Assembly (NCBI RefSeq): GCF_004153545.1
Contig: NZ_SDVA01000010.1
Location: 79,685 to 143,684, forward strand
Reading direction: 5' to 3'
Source of the DNA: Serinicoccus sediminis
GTDB taxonomy: Bacteria; Actinomycetota; Actinomycetes; Actinomycetales; Dermatophilaceae
Length of the DNA: 64,000 bases
This document shows positions 44,245 to 54,276 of the stretch, piece by piece; position 1 is the first letter of the stretch; every line of letters starts with the position of its first letter. A program made the position numbers and the translations under genes. Under the pieces are notes generated by a model. It did no database searches and was not told where the DNA came from. It saw only the letters and a list, made by a program, of their open reading frames with translations.

Positions 44245-45063
44245 GTGAATATCGCACAGGTGCCTGACGCCATGGCGGAGGTGCACGACGAGTCCCGGAC
44301 GCGGGACCGGGTGCGTCGCGCCGTGGGCGAGCAGGCGCCGGTGACCGCCAGCGCGCTGGCCAAGGACCTCGGCCTCACCCCCGCCGCGGTCCGCCGCCAC
44401 CTGGACGCCCTGGACGAGGCCGGGCTCATCGCCGAGCACGACGGGCCCCTGCCGGGCCGTCGCGGCCGGGGCCGCCCCGCGCGGGCCTACGTCCTCACCT
44501 CCCTCGGGCAGGAGCAGTTCAGCACCAGCTACGACGGGGTGGCCAACGCGGCCCTGCACTACCTCGCCGACCGGGTAGGGGTCGCGGCCGTCGAGGCCTT
44601 CGCCGAGGCCCAGATCGAGCAGCTCGAGCAGCGGCTGCGCGAGGCGGTGGACCGAGCGGTCGAGGACGCGGGGGACGACGACCTGCAGACCCGCACCGCC
44701 GCGCTCGCGAAGGCCCTGTCGCACGAGGGGTATGCCGCGTCGGCCCGCCCCGTGGGGGAGGGGACCGGGCTGGCCGGCCTGCAGCTGTGCCAGGGCCACT
44801 GCCCGGTGCGTGAGGTCGCCACCGAGTTCCCGCAGTTCTGCGAGGCCGAGACCAAGGCCATCGCCCGTATCCTCGACGTGCACGTGCAACGGCTGGCGAC
44901 GCTGGCCGGCGGCGAGCACGTCTGCACCACCTTCGTGCCGATCGGCGCCCTGGGGACCGCACCACCGAGTGCGGAAGAAAGAGCGAGTGCCCCGCCGTTC
45001 GTCATACCGAGGACTTCTGACCGCACAGACCCCACCGACCACACGACCGACGAGAGGACGTGA
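44245..45063 (+). CDS. sufR: Fe-S cluster biogenesis transcriptional regulator SufR
   Basis: SufR represses the suf operon when it carries a 4Fe-4S cluster and releases it under iron or oxidative stress. From the GTG at 44245 the protein has 272 residues. An N-terminal winged helix-turn-helix (about 34-65, [19 protein letters not shown]) is followed by a basic [10 protein letters not shown] wing. The cluster cysteines are Cys182, Cys186 and Cys199 in LCQGHC and FPQFC. The last 35 residues are hydrophilic and rich in Thr and Asp. A GTG at 44242 and an ATG at 44272 are alternative starts. Confidence 0.93.
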   Translation: MNIAQVPDAMAEVHDESRTRDRVRRAVGEQAPVTASALAKDLGLTPAAVRRHLDALDEAGLIAEHDGPLPGRRGRGRPARAYVLTSLGQEQFSTSYDGVANAALHYLADRVGVAAVEAFAEAQIEQLEQRLREAVDRAVEDAGDDDLQTRTAALAKALSHEGYAASARPVGEGTGLAGLQLCQGHCPVREVATEFPQFCEAETKAIARILDVHVQRLATLAGGEHVCTTFVPIGALGTAPPSAEERASAPPFVIPRTSDRTDPTDHTTDERT

Positions 45064-45064
45064 C

Positions 45065-46486
45065 ATGAGCACCAACATCGAGGAGCTCAACCCGGGCCTG
45101 AAGGACCTGGGCAAGTACGAGTACGGCTGGGCCGACCGCGACGAGGCCGGAGCCTCGGCACGGCGCGGGCTCTCCGAGGCCGTCGTGCGCGACATCTCGG
45201 ACAGGAAGAACGAGCCCGAGTGGATGCTGGACCAGCGCCTGAAGGCGCTGCGCCTCTTCGGCAAGAAGCCGATGCCCCACTGGGGCGCGGACCTGTCGGA
45301 CATCGACTTCGACAACATCAAGTACTTCGTGAAGTCGACGGAGAAGCAGGCCACCAGCTGGGAGGACCTGCCGGAGGACATCCGCAACACCTACGACCGG
45401 CTCGGCATCCCCGAGGCCGAGAAGCAGCGGCTCGTCGCCGGTGTCGCGGCGCAGTACGAGTCGGAGGTTGTCTACCACCAGATCCGCGAGGACCTGGAGG
45501 AGAAGGGCGTCCTGTTCCTGGACACCGACACCGCCCTGCGCGAGCACGGCGACCTGTTCCGTGAGTACTTCGGGTCGGTCATCCCCTCGGGCGACAACAA
45601 GTTCTCCGCCCTCAACACCGCCGTGTGGTCGGGCGGGTCGTTCATCTACGTGCCCAAGGGTGTCCACGTCGACATCCCGCTGCAGGCCTACTTCCGGATC
45701 AACACCGAGAACATGGGCCAGTTCGAGCGGACCCTGATCATCGCCGACGAGGGCTCCTCGGTGCACTACGTCGAGGGCTGCACCGCCCCGATCTACAAGA
45801 CCGACAGCCTGCACAGCGCGGTCGTCGAGATCGTGGTGAAGAAGAACGCCAAGGTGCGCTACACCACCATCCAGAACTGGTCGAACAACGTCTACAACCT
45901 CGTCACCAAGCGGGCGACCTGCGACGAGGGCGCGACCATGGAGTGGATCGACGGCAACATCGGCTCCAAGGTCACGATGAAGTACCCGGCCGTCTTCCTC
46001 CTCGGCGAGCACGCCAAGGGCGAGACCCTGTCCGTCGCCTTCGCGGGCGAGGGCCAGCACCAGGACGCCGGCTCCAAGATGGTGCACGCCGCGCCGCACA
46101 CCTCCTCGACCATCGTGTCGAAGTCGGTGGCCCGTGGTGGCGGCCGGTCGTCCTACCGCGGCCTGGTCCAGATCAACGAGGGCGCGCACCACAGCCGCTC
46201 CTCGGTCGTCTGCGACGCGCTGCTCGTCGACCAGATCTCCCGGTCCGACACCTACCCCTACGTCGACGTCCGCGAGGACGACGTGCAGATGGGTCACGAG
46301 GCGACCGTCTCCAAGGTGTCCGAGGACCAGATGTTCTACCTCATGTCCCGAGGCATGTCCGAGACCGAGGCCATGGCGATGATCGTGCGCGGCTTCGTGG
46401 AGCCGATCGCCCGCGAGCTGCCCATGGAGTACGCCCTCGAGCTCAACCGCCTCATCGAGCTGCAGATGGAAGGAGCCGTCGGCTGA
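45065..46486 (+). CDS. sufB: Fe-S cluster assembly scaffold SufB
   Basis: SufB is the main scaffold of the SufBC2D complex, on which Fe-S clusters are built. The 473-residue protein has the conserved [20 protein letters not shown], the beta-helix core and [18 protein letters not shown] near the cluster site. The C-terminal [20 protein letters not shown] is shared with SufD. No intein is present, unlike the M. tuberculosis SufB. The ATG at 45065 is one base after the sufR stop and follows GAGAGG; TGATG couples it to sufD. Confidence 0.97.
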   Translation: MSTNIEELNPGLKDLGKYEYGWADRDEAGASARRGLSEAVVRDISDRKNEPEWMLDQRLKALRLFGKKPMPHWGADLSDIDFDNIKYFVKSTEKQATSWEDLPEDIRNTYDRLGIPEAEKQRLVAGVAAQYESEVVYHQIREDLEEKGVLFLDTDTALREHGDLFREYFGSVIPSGDNKFSALNTAVWSGGSFIYVPKGVHVDIPLQAYFRINTENMGQFERTLIIADEGSSVHYVEGCTAPIYKTDSLHSAVVEIVVKKNAKVRYTTIQNWSNNVYNLVTKRATCDEGATMEWIDGNIGSKVTMKYPAVFLLGEHAKGETLSVAFAGEGQHQDAGSKMVHAAPHTSSTIVSKSVARGGGRSSYRGLVQINEGAHHSRSSVVCDALLVDQISRSDTYPYVDVREDDVQMGHEATVSKVSEDQMFYLMSRGMSETEAMAMIVRGFVEPIARELPMEYALELNRLIELQMEGAVG

Positions 46487-47700
46487 TGTCTCTGCTTGTC
46501 GACGACAAGACTCATCAGGACCCCCAGGCCCAGATCGGCGGGGACCACCGCATCCCCGACCAGTCGCGGGCCGCGCGCACCCGGTCCTTCGACGTGGGCG
46601 CCTTCGGTCTCCCGACCGGTCGTGAGGAGGAGTGGCGGTTCACCCCCGTCGACCGGCTCGGTGCCGTGTTCAGCGACGCCGCCACCGACGACCGGGACGG
46701 CGACGCGGCGGCCGACCATGCCGTCACCGCCGGTGACCACGTCACGGTCGGCACGCTGGCCCCCGGCCAGGCGCCGCGCGGCACCGTGCTCGTCCCCGAG
46801 GACCGCGGCGCGGCCGTCGCCTCGGCCAACACCGAGCAGGCCCTGCACGTCGCGATCGACGCCGAGGCCGAGCTGGCCGAGCCGGTCCGGGTCGACGTCA
46901 CGGGCCGGGGCGCGGGCCGCCGCTCCAACGCGCACGTCGTGCTGGAGGCCGGCGCGCACAGCAAGGCCCTGGTCATCCTCGACCACACCGGGGCGGCGGA
47001 CCACACCGGCAACCTCGAGGTCCTCGTCGGGGACGGCGCGGAGCTCACCGTGGTGTCGCTGCAGCGCTGGGACGACGAGGCCCTCCACCTGGCCCAGCAC
47101 GAGGCGCTCGTGGGTCGGGACGCGACCTACAAGCACATCGCGGTCTCCATCGGCGGCGGCATCGTGCGGATGAACTCCAACGTCCGGTATGCCGGGCCCG
47201 GCGGCGACGCGACGCTGCTCGGGGTCTACTTCGCCGACTCCGGCCAGCACCTCGAGCACCGTTCCTTCGTGGACCACAACGCCCCCCGGTGCACCTCACT
47301 GGTGACCTACAAGGGTGCGCTGCAGGGCGACACGGCCCGTACCGTGTGGGTGGGTGACGTGCTCATCCGGGCCGAGGCCGAGGGCATCGACACCTACGAG
47401 CTCAACCGCAACCTCGTGCTCACCGACGGCGCCCGCGCCGACTCGGTCCCCAACCTGGAGATCGAGACCGGTGACATCGCCGGCGCCGGCCACGCGAGCT
47501 CGACCGGCCGGTTCGACGACGAGCAGCTCTTCTACCTCATGTCCCGCGGGATCACCGAGGACGAGGCACGGCGTCTGGTCGTGCGGGGCTTCTTCGCCGA
47601 CATCATCGCCAAGATCGGGGTCCCCGAGGTCGTGGAGACCCTCATGACCGCGATCGACGAGGAGCTCTCGCTCACCATGGGGAGGACCCCCGCCGCATGA
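46486..47700 (+). CDS. sufD: Fe-S cluster assembly protein SufD
   Basis: SufD pairs with SufB in the SufBC2D scaffold and helps iron entry. The 404-residue protein has the N-terminal GLPTGREEEWRFTPVDRL, a beta-helix core and the functional histidine region FVDHNAPRC. The C-terminal SRGITEDEARRLVVRGFF parallels SufB. Its ATG overlaps the sufB stop (TGATG) and its stop overlaps the ferredoxin gene (ATGA). Confidence 0.96.
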   Translation: MSLLVDDKTHQDPQAQIGGDHRIPDQSRAARTRSFDVGAFGLPTGREEEWRFTPVDRLGAVFSDAATDDRDGDAAADHAVTAGDHVTVGTLAPGQAPRGTVLVPEDRGAAVASANTEQALHVAIDAEAELAEPVRVDVTGRGAGRRSNAHVVLEAGAHSKALVILDHTGAADHTGNLEVLVGDGAELTVVSLQRWDDEALHLAQHEALVGRDATYKHIAVSIGGGIVRMNSNVRYAGPGGDATLLGVYFADSGQHLEHRSFVDHNAPRCTSLVTYKGALQGDTARTVWVGDVLIRAEAEGIDTYELNRNLVLTDGARADSVPNLEIETGDIAGAGHASSTGRFDDEQLFYLMSRGITEDEARRLVVRGFFADIIAKIGVPEVVETLMTAIDEELSLTMGRTPAA

Positions 47701-48035
47701 GCGAGCCCGTCCGTGTCTGCTCGGTCGACGAGCTGCCCTCCGAGGTGGGGGCGGTCGTCGCCGAGATCGAGGGTCGTCGGGTGGCCATCGCCCGGGACAG
47801 CGCGGGCGACCTGCACGCCTTCGACGACACCTGCAGCCATGCCAACGTCAGCCTCGCCGAGGGCGAGATCGAGGGCCAGCACATCGAGTGCTGGCTGCAC
47901 GGCTCGCAGTTCAACATGACCACCGGGGCCCCGGAGCAGCTGCCCGCGACCATCCCGATCGCCGTCCACGAGCTGAGGGTCGACGAGGACGGCAGCGTCC
48001 TCGTCACCCTCCGCACCACCGCGGCCGGCGTCTGA
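47697..48035 (+). CDS. Rieske 2Fe-2S ferredoxin-like protein
   Basis: This is a small cytoplasmic electron carrier of 112 residues, of the type that serves non-heme iron oxygenases. The Rieske ligands are Cys46/His48 (CSHAN) and Cys65/His68 (CWLHGSQF). The disulfide cysteines of respiratory Rieske proteins are absent, which fits the ferredoxin subclass. There is no signal peptide. It is coupled to sufD by ATGA and precedes sufC by 49 bases, a place found in many actinobacterial suf operons. It may supply electrons for cluster assembly, but that is inference. Confidence 0.93.
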   Translation: MSEPVRVCSVDELPSEVGAVVAEIEGRRVAIARDSAGDLHAFDDTCSHANVSLAEGEIEGQHIECWLHGSQFNMTTGAPEQLPATIPIAVHELRVDEDGSVLVTLRTTAAGV

Positions 48036-48084
48036 CACCGGCCCCGGCCCCACGACATACCCACCCGTTGCACCAAGGAGAGAC

Positions 48085-48843
<759 letters not shown>

Positions 48844-48863
48844 GCGCGGGAGGAGACCGGAGC

Positions 48864-50201
48864 ATGACGACAGGACAGCTGGCGGCGCAGCCGCTGAGCG
48901 AGGTGGAGATCGCCCGCATCCGGGCGGACTTCCCCCTGCTCAGCCGCACCGTGCGCGGCGGCCGTCCCCTCGTCTACCTCGACAGCGGCGCCACCTCGCA
49001 GAAGCCCCGGGTCGTGCTCGACGCCGAGCGGGAGTTCTACGAGCGGCACAACGCCGCCGTCCACCGCGGCGCCCACCAGCTGGCCGAGGAGGCCACCGAC
49101 GCCTTCGAGGCGGCGCGGGCGACCGTGGCCCGGTTCCTCGGCGCCGACGCCGGTGAGGTCGTCTTCACCAAGAACGGCACCGAGGGGCTCAACCTGCTCG
49201 CCTACGCCTTCTCCAACGCCGGCGCCCCTGGCGCGCTGGACGGCGTCGACGAGTCCTGGGCGCAGCGGCTCCGGCTCGGCCCGGGCGACGAGGTCGTGGT
49301 CACCGAGATGGAGCACCACGCCAACCTCGTGCCGTGGCAGGAGCTGTGCCGGCGCACCGGGGCCACGCTGCGCTGGGTCGGGGTGACCGACGACGGTGAG
49401 CTCGACCTGGAGACCCTCGACGACGTGGTGGGGGAGCGGACCCGCGTGGTCGCCGTGACCCACGTGTCGAACGTCCTGGGGACGGTGAACGACCTCGGCC
49501 CCGGGTCGCGGCTCGTCGCGGCCGCCCGCGCCGTCGGAGCCCTCGTCGTCGTGGACGCCTGCCAGTCGGCCCCGCACACCGACATCCGCGAGCTCACCGA
49601 TCCGCACTCCGGGGTGGACGCCCTGGTGTTCACCGGCCACAAGACGCTCGGCCCCAGCGGGGTCGGGGTCCTGTGGGCCCGGCGCGGGCTGCTCGAGGCG
49701 ATGCCCCCCTTCCTCACCGGCGGCTCGATGATCGAGGTCGTCCGCATGGAGGGGTCCACCTGGGCCCCGCCCCCGGCGAAGTTCGAGGCGGGGGTGCCCA
49801 TGGCCGCCCAGGCCGTCGGCCTGGCCGCCGGTCTCGACTACCTCACCGAGGTGGGGCTGGACCGCGTGCACGCGCACGACCAGCAGCTCATGCGGCATAC
49901 CCTCGACCGGCTCGCCGAGCGCCCCTGGCTGCGCGTGCTGGGTCCGCAGGACCCGTCGCGACGGATCGGGGCGGTGGCCTTCGTCGCCGACGGCGTCCAC
50001 CCGCACGACGTCGGGCAGGTCCTGGACGACTCCGGGGTCGCGGTCCGCACCGGCCACCACTGCGCGTGGCCGCTGCACCGGCGGCTGCGGGTCCCCGCGT
50101 CGACCCGCGCCAGCTTCGGGGTCTACACCAGCCTGGAGGAGGTCGACGCCCTCGCCGAGGCGCTCGACCGGGTGCCGGACGTCTTCGGACTGGCCGGCTG
50201 A
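48864..50201 (+). CDS. sufS: Cysteine desulfurase SufS
   Basis: This PLP enzyme takes sulfur from cysteine and passes it as persulfide to SufU. The 445-residue protein is class V aminotransferase-like. It has YLDSGATSQKP, the cofactor histidine EMEHHANLVPW, the PLP lysine Lys260 in FTGHKTLGPSG and the sulfur-carrying Cys400 in RTGHHCAWPL. A short insertion (about residues 119-136) makes it longer than the usual 405-420. It follows sufC by 20 bases with a GGGAGGAG ribosome site. Confidence 0.97.
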   Translation: MTTGQLAAQPLSEVEIARIRADFPLLSRTVRGGRPLVYLDSGATSQKPRVVLDAEREFYERHNAAVHRGAHQLAEEATDAFEAARATVARFLGADAGEVVFTKNGTEGLNLLAYAFSNAGAPGALDGVDESWAQRLRLGPGDEVVVTEMEHHANLVPWQELCRRTGATLRWVGVTDDGELDLETLDDVVGERTRVVAVTHVSNVLGTVNDLGPGSRLVAAARAVGALVVVDACQSAPHTDIRELTDPHSGVDALVFTGHKTLGPSGVGVLWARRGLLEAMPPFLTGGSMIEVVRMEGSTWAPPPAKFEAGVPMAAQAVGLAAGLDYLTEVGLDRVHAHDQQLMRHTLDRLAERPWLRVLGPQDPSRRIGAVAFVADGVHPHDVGQVLDDSGVAVRTGHHCAWPLHRRLRVPASTRASFGVYTSLEEVDALAEALDRVPDVFGLAG

Positions 50202-50218
50202 GAGGAACGGAGGCGCTG

Positions 50219-50707
50219 ATGGACCTGTACGGCGAGCTCATCCTCGACCACGCGAAGCGGCCCCAGCACGCCGGGCTGCGCGAGCCCTACGACGTCGAGG
50301 TCAACCACGTCAACCCGACCTGCGGCGACGAGATCAGCCTGCGGGTGCACCTCGACACCGTGACCGGGGGCGCGCAGGACGGCGCGCCGGTGCTGCGCGA
50401 CCTGTCCTACGACGCGCTCGGCTGCTCGATCTCGGTGGCGTCCGCCTCGGTGCTCGCCGAGGAGTCCCTCGGCCGGCCCGTGGCCGAGACGCTGGAGACC
50501 TACCGGCACCTGCACGCCATGCTCACGAGCCGCGGCGAGGACCCCGGCGACCCGCAGCAGATCGGCGACGCCGTCGCCTTCGCGGGCGTCGCGAAGTATC
50601 CCGCCCGCGTCAAGTGCGCCCTGCTGCCCTGGACCGCCTACCTCGACGCCCTGGCGCGCGCCGGCGCGGACATCTCCGCCGCCAGCGAGCGACCGCAGGG
50701 CGCCTGA
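50219..50707 (+). CDS. sufU: Zinc-dependent sulfurtransferase SufU
   Basis: SufU is the IscU-like zinc protein that accepts persulfide from SufS in Gram-positives and actinobacteria. The 162-residue protein has the zinc ligands Cys35 and Asp37 (PTCGD), Cys69 (GCSIS) and Cys133 (RVKCALLPW). The C-terminal tail of about 20 residues is Ala-rich. The ATG at 50219 follows AGAGGAACGGAGG. It lies directly after sufS, as expected for the partner. Confidence 0.95.
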   Translation: MDLYGELILDHAKRPQHAGLREPYDVEVNHVNPTCGDEISLRVHLDTVTGGAQDGAPVLRDLSYDALGCSISVASASVLAEESLGRPVAETLETYRHLHAMLTSRGEDPGDPQQIGDAVAFAGVAKYPARVKCALLPWTAYLDALARAGADISAASERPQGA

Positions 50708-50745
50708 CCGACCACCCGACCCGACGCCCACCTCTGGAGGAACGC

Positions 50746-51069
50746 ATGACCACCACCACCCCGCCCAACGTCGCCGACGTCGAGGAGGCCCTGCGCGACG
50801 TCGTGGACCCCGAGCTCGGGATCAACGTCGTCGACCTCGGCCTCGTCTACGGCGTCACCGTCGACGCGGCCAGCCACGCCGTCATCGACATGACCCTCAC
50901 CTCGGCCGCCTGCCCGTTGACCGACGTCATCGAGGACCAGGTCGCGCAGAGCCTCGAGGGCCTGGTCACCAGCCACCGCATCAACTGGGTCTGGATGCCG
51001 CCGTGGGGTCCGGACAAGATCACCGAGGACGGCCGCGAGCAGCTGCGCGCCCTCGGCTTCAACGTCTAG
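50746..51069 (+). CDS. DUF59/MIP18-family SUF-associated protein
   Basis: This 107-residue protein of the SufT/PaaD-like DUF59 family probably helps mature or transfer Fe-S clusters. Conserved features are LRDVVDPELGINVVDLGLVYG and the cysteine in TSAACPLTDVIEDQV (Cys56). The MPPWGPDKITEDGREQLRALGF tail is typical of the version that closes actinobacterial suf operons (Rv1466 in M. tuberculosis). A strong CTGGAGG ribosome site precedes the ATG. Confidence 0.94.
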   Translation: MTTTTPPNVADVEEALRDVVDPELGINVVDLGLVYGVTVDAASHAVIDMTLTSAACPLTDVIEDQVAQSLEGLVTSHRINWVWMPPWGPDKITEDGREQLRALGFNV

Positions 51070-51086
51070 AGGCGCGAGCCTCACCG

Positions 51087-51770
51087 ATGCCCTCGACCCA
51101 CCTCGTCGACGTCGCCCCCGAGCGGCTGGCGGGGTGGGTCGAGCGGTTCACGGCCTCGCACGGACCGGTCACCTGGGCGGTCGTGGGCGAGGACGACGGC
51201 GCCGGTGGAGGGGGCAGGGCCACGGGGGACGGGGGGACCGCGTGGGAGGCGCGGGCTCACGACGGGTCCTGGGCGCGGCTGCGCTCCTGGCAGGCGGTGA
51301 CGGCGGGAGGCACCGGGGGCCCGGCGCCGGGGTGGGAGCGGCCGCCGAGGTTGCTCGTGGTGCTCGTGCGTCGGGGAGGGTATGCCGTGGCGGTCGTGGG
51401 GGAGGACGGTTCGCTGGTGCGGCACAAGGTCGGCACGCGGCACGTGCAGTCGCGCACGGCAGCCGGTGGCTGGAGCCAGCAGCGCTTCGCCCGGCGCCGC
51501 GGCCACCAGGCGGACGCGCTCGTGGAGGCGGTGGCGGGGCACACCGACCGGGTGCTGGGGGAGGCGCCGGTGGGCGTGGCGGGGCTGGTGCTCGGCGGCG
51601 ACCGTGCCCTGGTCGAGGCCGTCGTCGAGGCGTTGCCGACGGACCGTGCGGCCCAGGTGCGGCGGCTGCCGCGGCGTGGGCTGTGGGACCTCGCGGACCC
51701 GCGCCGGACCGTCCTCGACGAGGCCGTGCGGCGCGGCCGCGCGGTGCGGGTGCAGGTGCACAACGCCTGA
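51087..51770 (+). CDS. acVLRF1-type peptidyl-tRNA hydrolase (ribosome rescue factor)
   Basis: acVLRF1 proteins are actinobacterial relatives of Vms1/ANKZF1 and eRF1. They release nascent chains from stalled, probably split, ribosomes. The 227-residue protein carries the family active-site loop KVGTRHVQSRTAAGGWSQQ followed by RFARRRG, with the candidate catalytic glutamines at 131-132. An Ala/Gly-rich N-terminal third (insertion at about 38-52) and a C-terminal alpha/beta part follow. The ATG at 51087 is 17 bases after the DUF59 gene, so it may be read with the suf operon. The Shine-Dalgarno is weak. Confidence 0.85.
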   Translation: MPSTHLVDVAPERLAGWVERFTASHGPVTWAVVGEDDGAGGGGRATGDGGTAWEARAHDGSWARLRSWQAVTAGGTGGPAPGWERPPRLLVVLVRRGGYAVAVVGEDGSLVRHKVGTRHVQSRTAAGGWSQQRFARRRGHQADALVEAVAGHTDRVLGEAPVGVAGLVLGGDRALVEAVVEALPTDRAAQVRRLPRRGLWDLADPRRTVLDEAVRRGRAVRVQVHNA

Positions 51771-51802
51771 CGACCGAGCGTCGCAGATGGTCGCCCCACG
51801 CG

Positions 51803-51853
51803 CCACCGAGCGCCGCCCGTGGTGGTGGACCAGCCACGAGCGGCGCTCGGTGG
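51803..51853. terminator. Large bidirectional hairpin terminator
   Basis: Bases 51803-51816 pair perfectly with 51840-51853 (14 bp). The 23-base loop contains an inner 5-bp stem (51818-51822 with 51834-51838). It lies between the convergent stops at 51770 and 51888 and probably ends both transcripts. Confidence 0.7.
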
Positions 51854-51887
51854 GTGTCGCGGGGGTGCCGCGGTCAGGCGCTCGCCG

Positions 51888-53243
51888 TCAGGCGGTGGTG
51901 GCCGTGGGGGTCGTCTCCCGGGGGGCCGGCTCGTCGGGCCGGTCCTGCGACCACGGCAGCCCGCGGCGGTCGCCGTTGTAGACGTCCAGGTCGAGGATGC
52001 CCTCGCGCTTGGCCACGATGGTCGGGACCAGCGCCTGGCCGGTGACGTTGGTGGCGGTGCGGCCCATGTCCAGGATCGGGTCCACGGCGAGCAGCAGGCC
52101 GACGCCCTCCAGCGGCAGGCCCAACGTCGACAGGGTCAGCGTGAGCATGACCGTCGCGCCGGTGACGCCCGCGGTGGCGGCCGAGCCCAGGACCGAGACG
52201 AAGGCGATGAGGAGGTACTCCGTCACGCCGAGGTCCACGCCGAAGAACTGCGCCACGAAGATCGCGGCGACGGCGGGGTACACCGCGGCGCAGCCGTCCA
52301 TCTTGGTGGTCGCGCCCAGCGGCACGGCGAAGGCGGAGTACGCCCGGGGCACGCCGAGGTTGCGCTCGGTGACGGACTGGGTGACCGGCAGGGTGCCGAT
52401 GGAGGAGCGCGACACGAAGCCCAGCTGCATGGCGGGCCACACGCCGGTGAAGAACTGCTTGATCGACAGCCCGTGCAGGCGCAGCAGGACCGGGTAGAGG
52501 ACACCGACGACGAGCAGCAGGCCGGCGTAGATGGCCAGGGTGAACCGGCCCAGCGAGCCGATGGTCTCCCAGCCGTAGGACACGATGGCGTTGCCGAGCA
52601 GGCCGACCGTGGCGAGCGGTGCCAGCAGGATGACCCACCAGAGGACCTTCTGGACGACCGTGAGGGCCGAGCGGGTGAAGGCGAGGAAGGGGTCCGCGTC
52701 CTTGCCGACCTTGACCACGGCGACGCCGACGGCGATGGCCAGGATGAGGATCTGCAGGACGTTGAAGGACAGGCTCACGCCGTCGTCGCCCTCGCGGGCG
52801 TAGATCCCGAGGCTGTTGGCCGGGATGAGGCCGGTGAGGAAGTCCAGCCACCCACCGGTGCTGGACGGGGCGGCGGCGTCTGCCGCGCTGACCCCGGCGC
52901 CACGCGCCGGGTCGACGACCCAGCCGACGACCATACCGATGGACACCGAGACCAGGGCGGTGACGGCGAACCACAGCAGCGTCTGCCACGCCAGCCGGGC
53001 CGCGTTGGTGACCTCCCGCAGGTTGGCGATGGAGGACACGATCGCGAGGAAGACCAGCGGCGGCACGATGGTGCGCAGCAGGGTGACGAACGAGGAGCCG
53101 ATGATGGCGAGGGTCTCGGACAGCCAGGTGGGGTCGTCGGCGCTGGCCCCGGTCGCGCGGGCCACCAGGCCCAGCACGACGCCGAGGACCAGGCCGATGA
53201 GCACCTGGGTGCCGAAGGACACCCGGCGGAGACGGGACAGCAC
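51888..53243 (-). CDS. Dicarboxylate/amino acid:cation symporter (DAACS family)
   Basis: This is a predicted membrane symporter for C4-dicarboxylates or glutamate/aspartate, driven by Na+ or H+. The 451-residue protein has the hairpin signature VSRSSIGTLPVTQSV, the TKMDGCAAVYPAVAAIFVAQ segment (cation site) and LAVDPILDMGRTATNVTGQA (substrate site with the conserved Asp and Asn). About eight spans plus two re-entrant loops are expected. An insertion of about 25 residues rich in Ala and Gly follows the third span. The GTG at 53243 with GGAAGG upstream is preferred over a TTG at 53291. Dicarboxylate versus glutamate cannot be decided. Confidence 0.92.
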   Translation of the reverse strand: MLSRLRRVSFGTQVLIGLVLGVVLGLVARATGASADDPTWLSETLAIIGSSFVTLLRTIVPPLVFLAIVSSIANLREVTNAARLAWQTLLWFAVTALVSVSIGMVVGWVVDPARGAGVSAADAAAPSSTGGWLDFLTGLIPANSLGIYAREGDDGVSLSFNVLQILILAIAVGVAVVKVGKDADPFLAFTRSALTVVQKVLWWVILLAPLATVGLLGNAIVSYGWETIGSLGRFTLAIYAGLLLVVGVLYPVLLRLHGLSIKQFFTGVWPAMQLGFVSRSSIGTLPVTQSVTERNLGVPRAYSAFAVPLGATTKMDGCAAVYPAVAAIFVAQFFGVDLGVTEYLLIAFVSVLGSAATAGVTGATVMLTLTLSTLGLPLEGVGLLLAVDPILDMGRTATNVTGQALVPTIVAKREGILDLDVYNGDRRGLPWSQDRPDEPAPRETTPTATTA

Positions 53244-53338
53244 AGCGGGAACCTTCCGGTGGGGGATGAGGTGAAGCAACCCTCGTCCCAACGGGGCGTT
53301 ATGGCAGCGCTATTCCGCCACCCGCCGTGTGACCTCGC

Positions 53339-54217
53339 TCACCCCTCGTAGTCGTCGACGCTGCCTGCGTTGAGGGTGTCGCACCGGTTGGCGTCACCGG
53401 ACTCGTAGCCCCGCATGAACCAGCCCATGCGCTGCTCGGAGCTGCCGTGGCTCCAGGTGTGCGGGGTGACCTGACCCTGCACCCGCTCCTGGATGGAGTC
53501 GTCTCCGACCGCGGAGGCGGCCGACAGCGCGGACTCGACGTCCTCGCGGGTCAGCTCCTCCAGCAGGGCGTTGCCCTCGTCGTCCTCGGTGCGGGTGGCG
53601 TTGCCGGCCCAGGCGCCCGCGAAGCAGTCCGCCTGCAGCTCGACCCGGACCGCGCCGGACTCCGGGCCGCGCGGGTCCTGCTGGGAGTACTGCAGCGCCC
53701 CGGTCCAGTTCTGGACGTGATGGCCGTACTCGTGGGCCAGCACGTACATCTGGCTGAAGCTGCCCCCGTCCGCACCCAGCTGTCCCTGCAGCTGGTCGAA
53801 GAACCCGGTGTCGAGGTAGATGCGCCGGTCCAGCGGGCAGTAGAACGGCCCGACCGCGCTCGACGCCGACCCGCACTGGGTCTGCACCGACCCGGAGAAG
53901 AGGATCGCGGTGGTCGGCTCGGCGTCGGGGAGCACGGCGGTCCAGTAGTCCTCGAGCGAGACCATGGTGGCCTTCATCCGGCAGTCGACATCGGCGTTGG
54001 CGTCGGCCCCGGTCCGGCACTCGGCCAGGTCGACGTTCTGGGCCTGCGGCGCCTGCTGCTCCTGCTGGCCCAGCACCTGGCCCGGGTCGCCGCCCAGCAG
54101 CATGACCACCAGGGCCAGCACCAGGGCGCCGAGGCCGCCCCCCACCGCGACCTTGCCGCCGCCGCCGGCCCTGCTGGCCCGCCCGCTGCCGATGTTGGCG
54201 TTCTCCCTGAAGGTCAT
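53339..54217 (-). CDS. Membrane-anchored neutral zinc metallopeptidase, YpfJ family
   Basis: This 292-residue protein of the bacterial YpfJ family is a predicted zinc peptidase of unknown target. A short cytoplasmic start (FRENANIGSGR) leads to one membrane span (about residues 23-42) and a Gln-rich linker. The outside domain has HEYGH (162-166) with the catalytic Glu and two His ligands, and a third ligand probably Glu193 in RVELQADC. Four cysteines (67, 79, 115, 127) could form two disulfides. The ATG at 54217 has a GGAG site six bases upstream. It is divergent from the ABC-F gene. Confidence 0.91.
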   Translation of the reverse strand: MTFRENANIGSGRASRAGGGGKVAVGGGLGALVLALVVMLLGGDPGQVLGQQEQQAPQAQNVDLAECRTGADANADVDCRMKATMVSLEDYWTAVLPDAEPTTAILFSGSVQTQCGSASSAVGPFYCPLDRRIYLDTGFFDQLQGQLGADGGSFSQMYVLAHEYGHHVQNWTGALQYSQQDPRGPESGAVRVELQADCFAGAWAGNATRTEDDEGNALLEELTREDVESALSAASAVGDDSIQERVQGQVTPHTWSHGSSEQRMGWFMRGYESGDANRCDTLNAGSVDDYEG

Positions 54218-54269
54218 GATGCTCCGTCCGCTCGTCCCGCGCCGGTCGGGGGACCGGAGCCTCAGCGCG

Positions 54270-54276
54270 TAGACTA
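54270..54276. promoter_or_regulatory. Overlapping divergent -10 boxes
   Basis: The plus strand reads TAGACT (54270-54275) and the minus strand reads TAGTCT (54276-54271). The two -10 boxes share five bases. They would serve the ABC-F gene (leader about 100 bases) and the peptidase gene (leader about 47 bases). The remaining gap has no other clear promoter. Confidence 0.5.

Noticed and set aside
45065..46486. An intein in sufB, as in M. tuberculosis
   Set aside because: The reading frame is a normal 473 codons with continuous SufB sequence and no splicing motifs.
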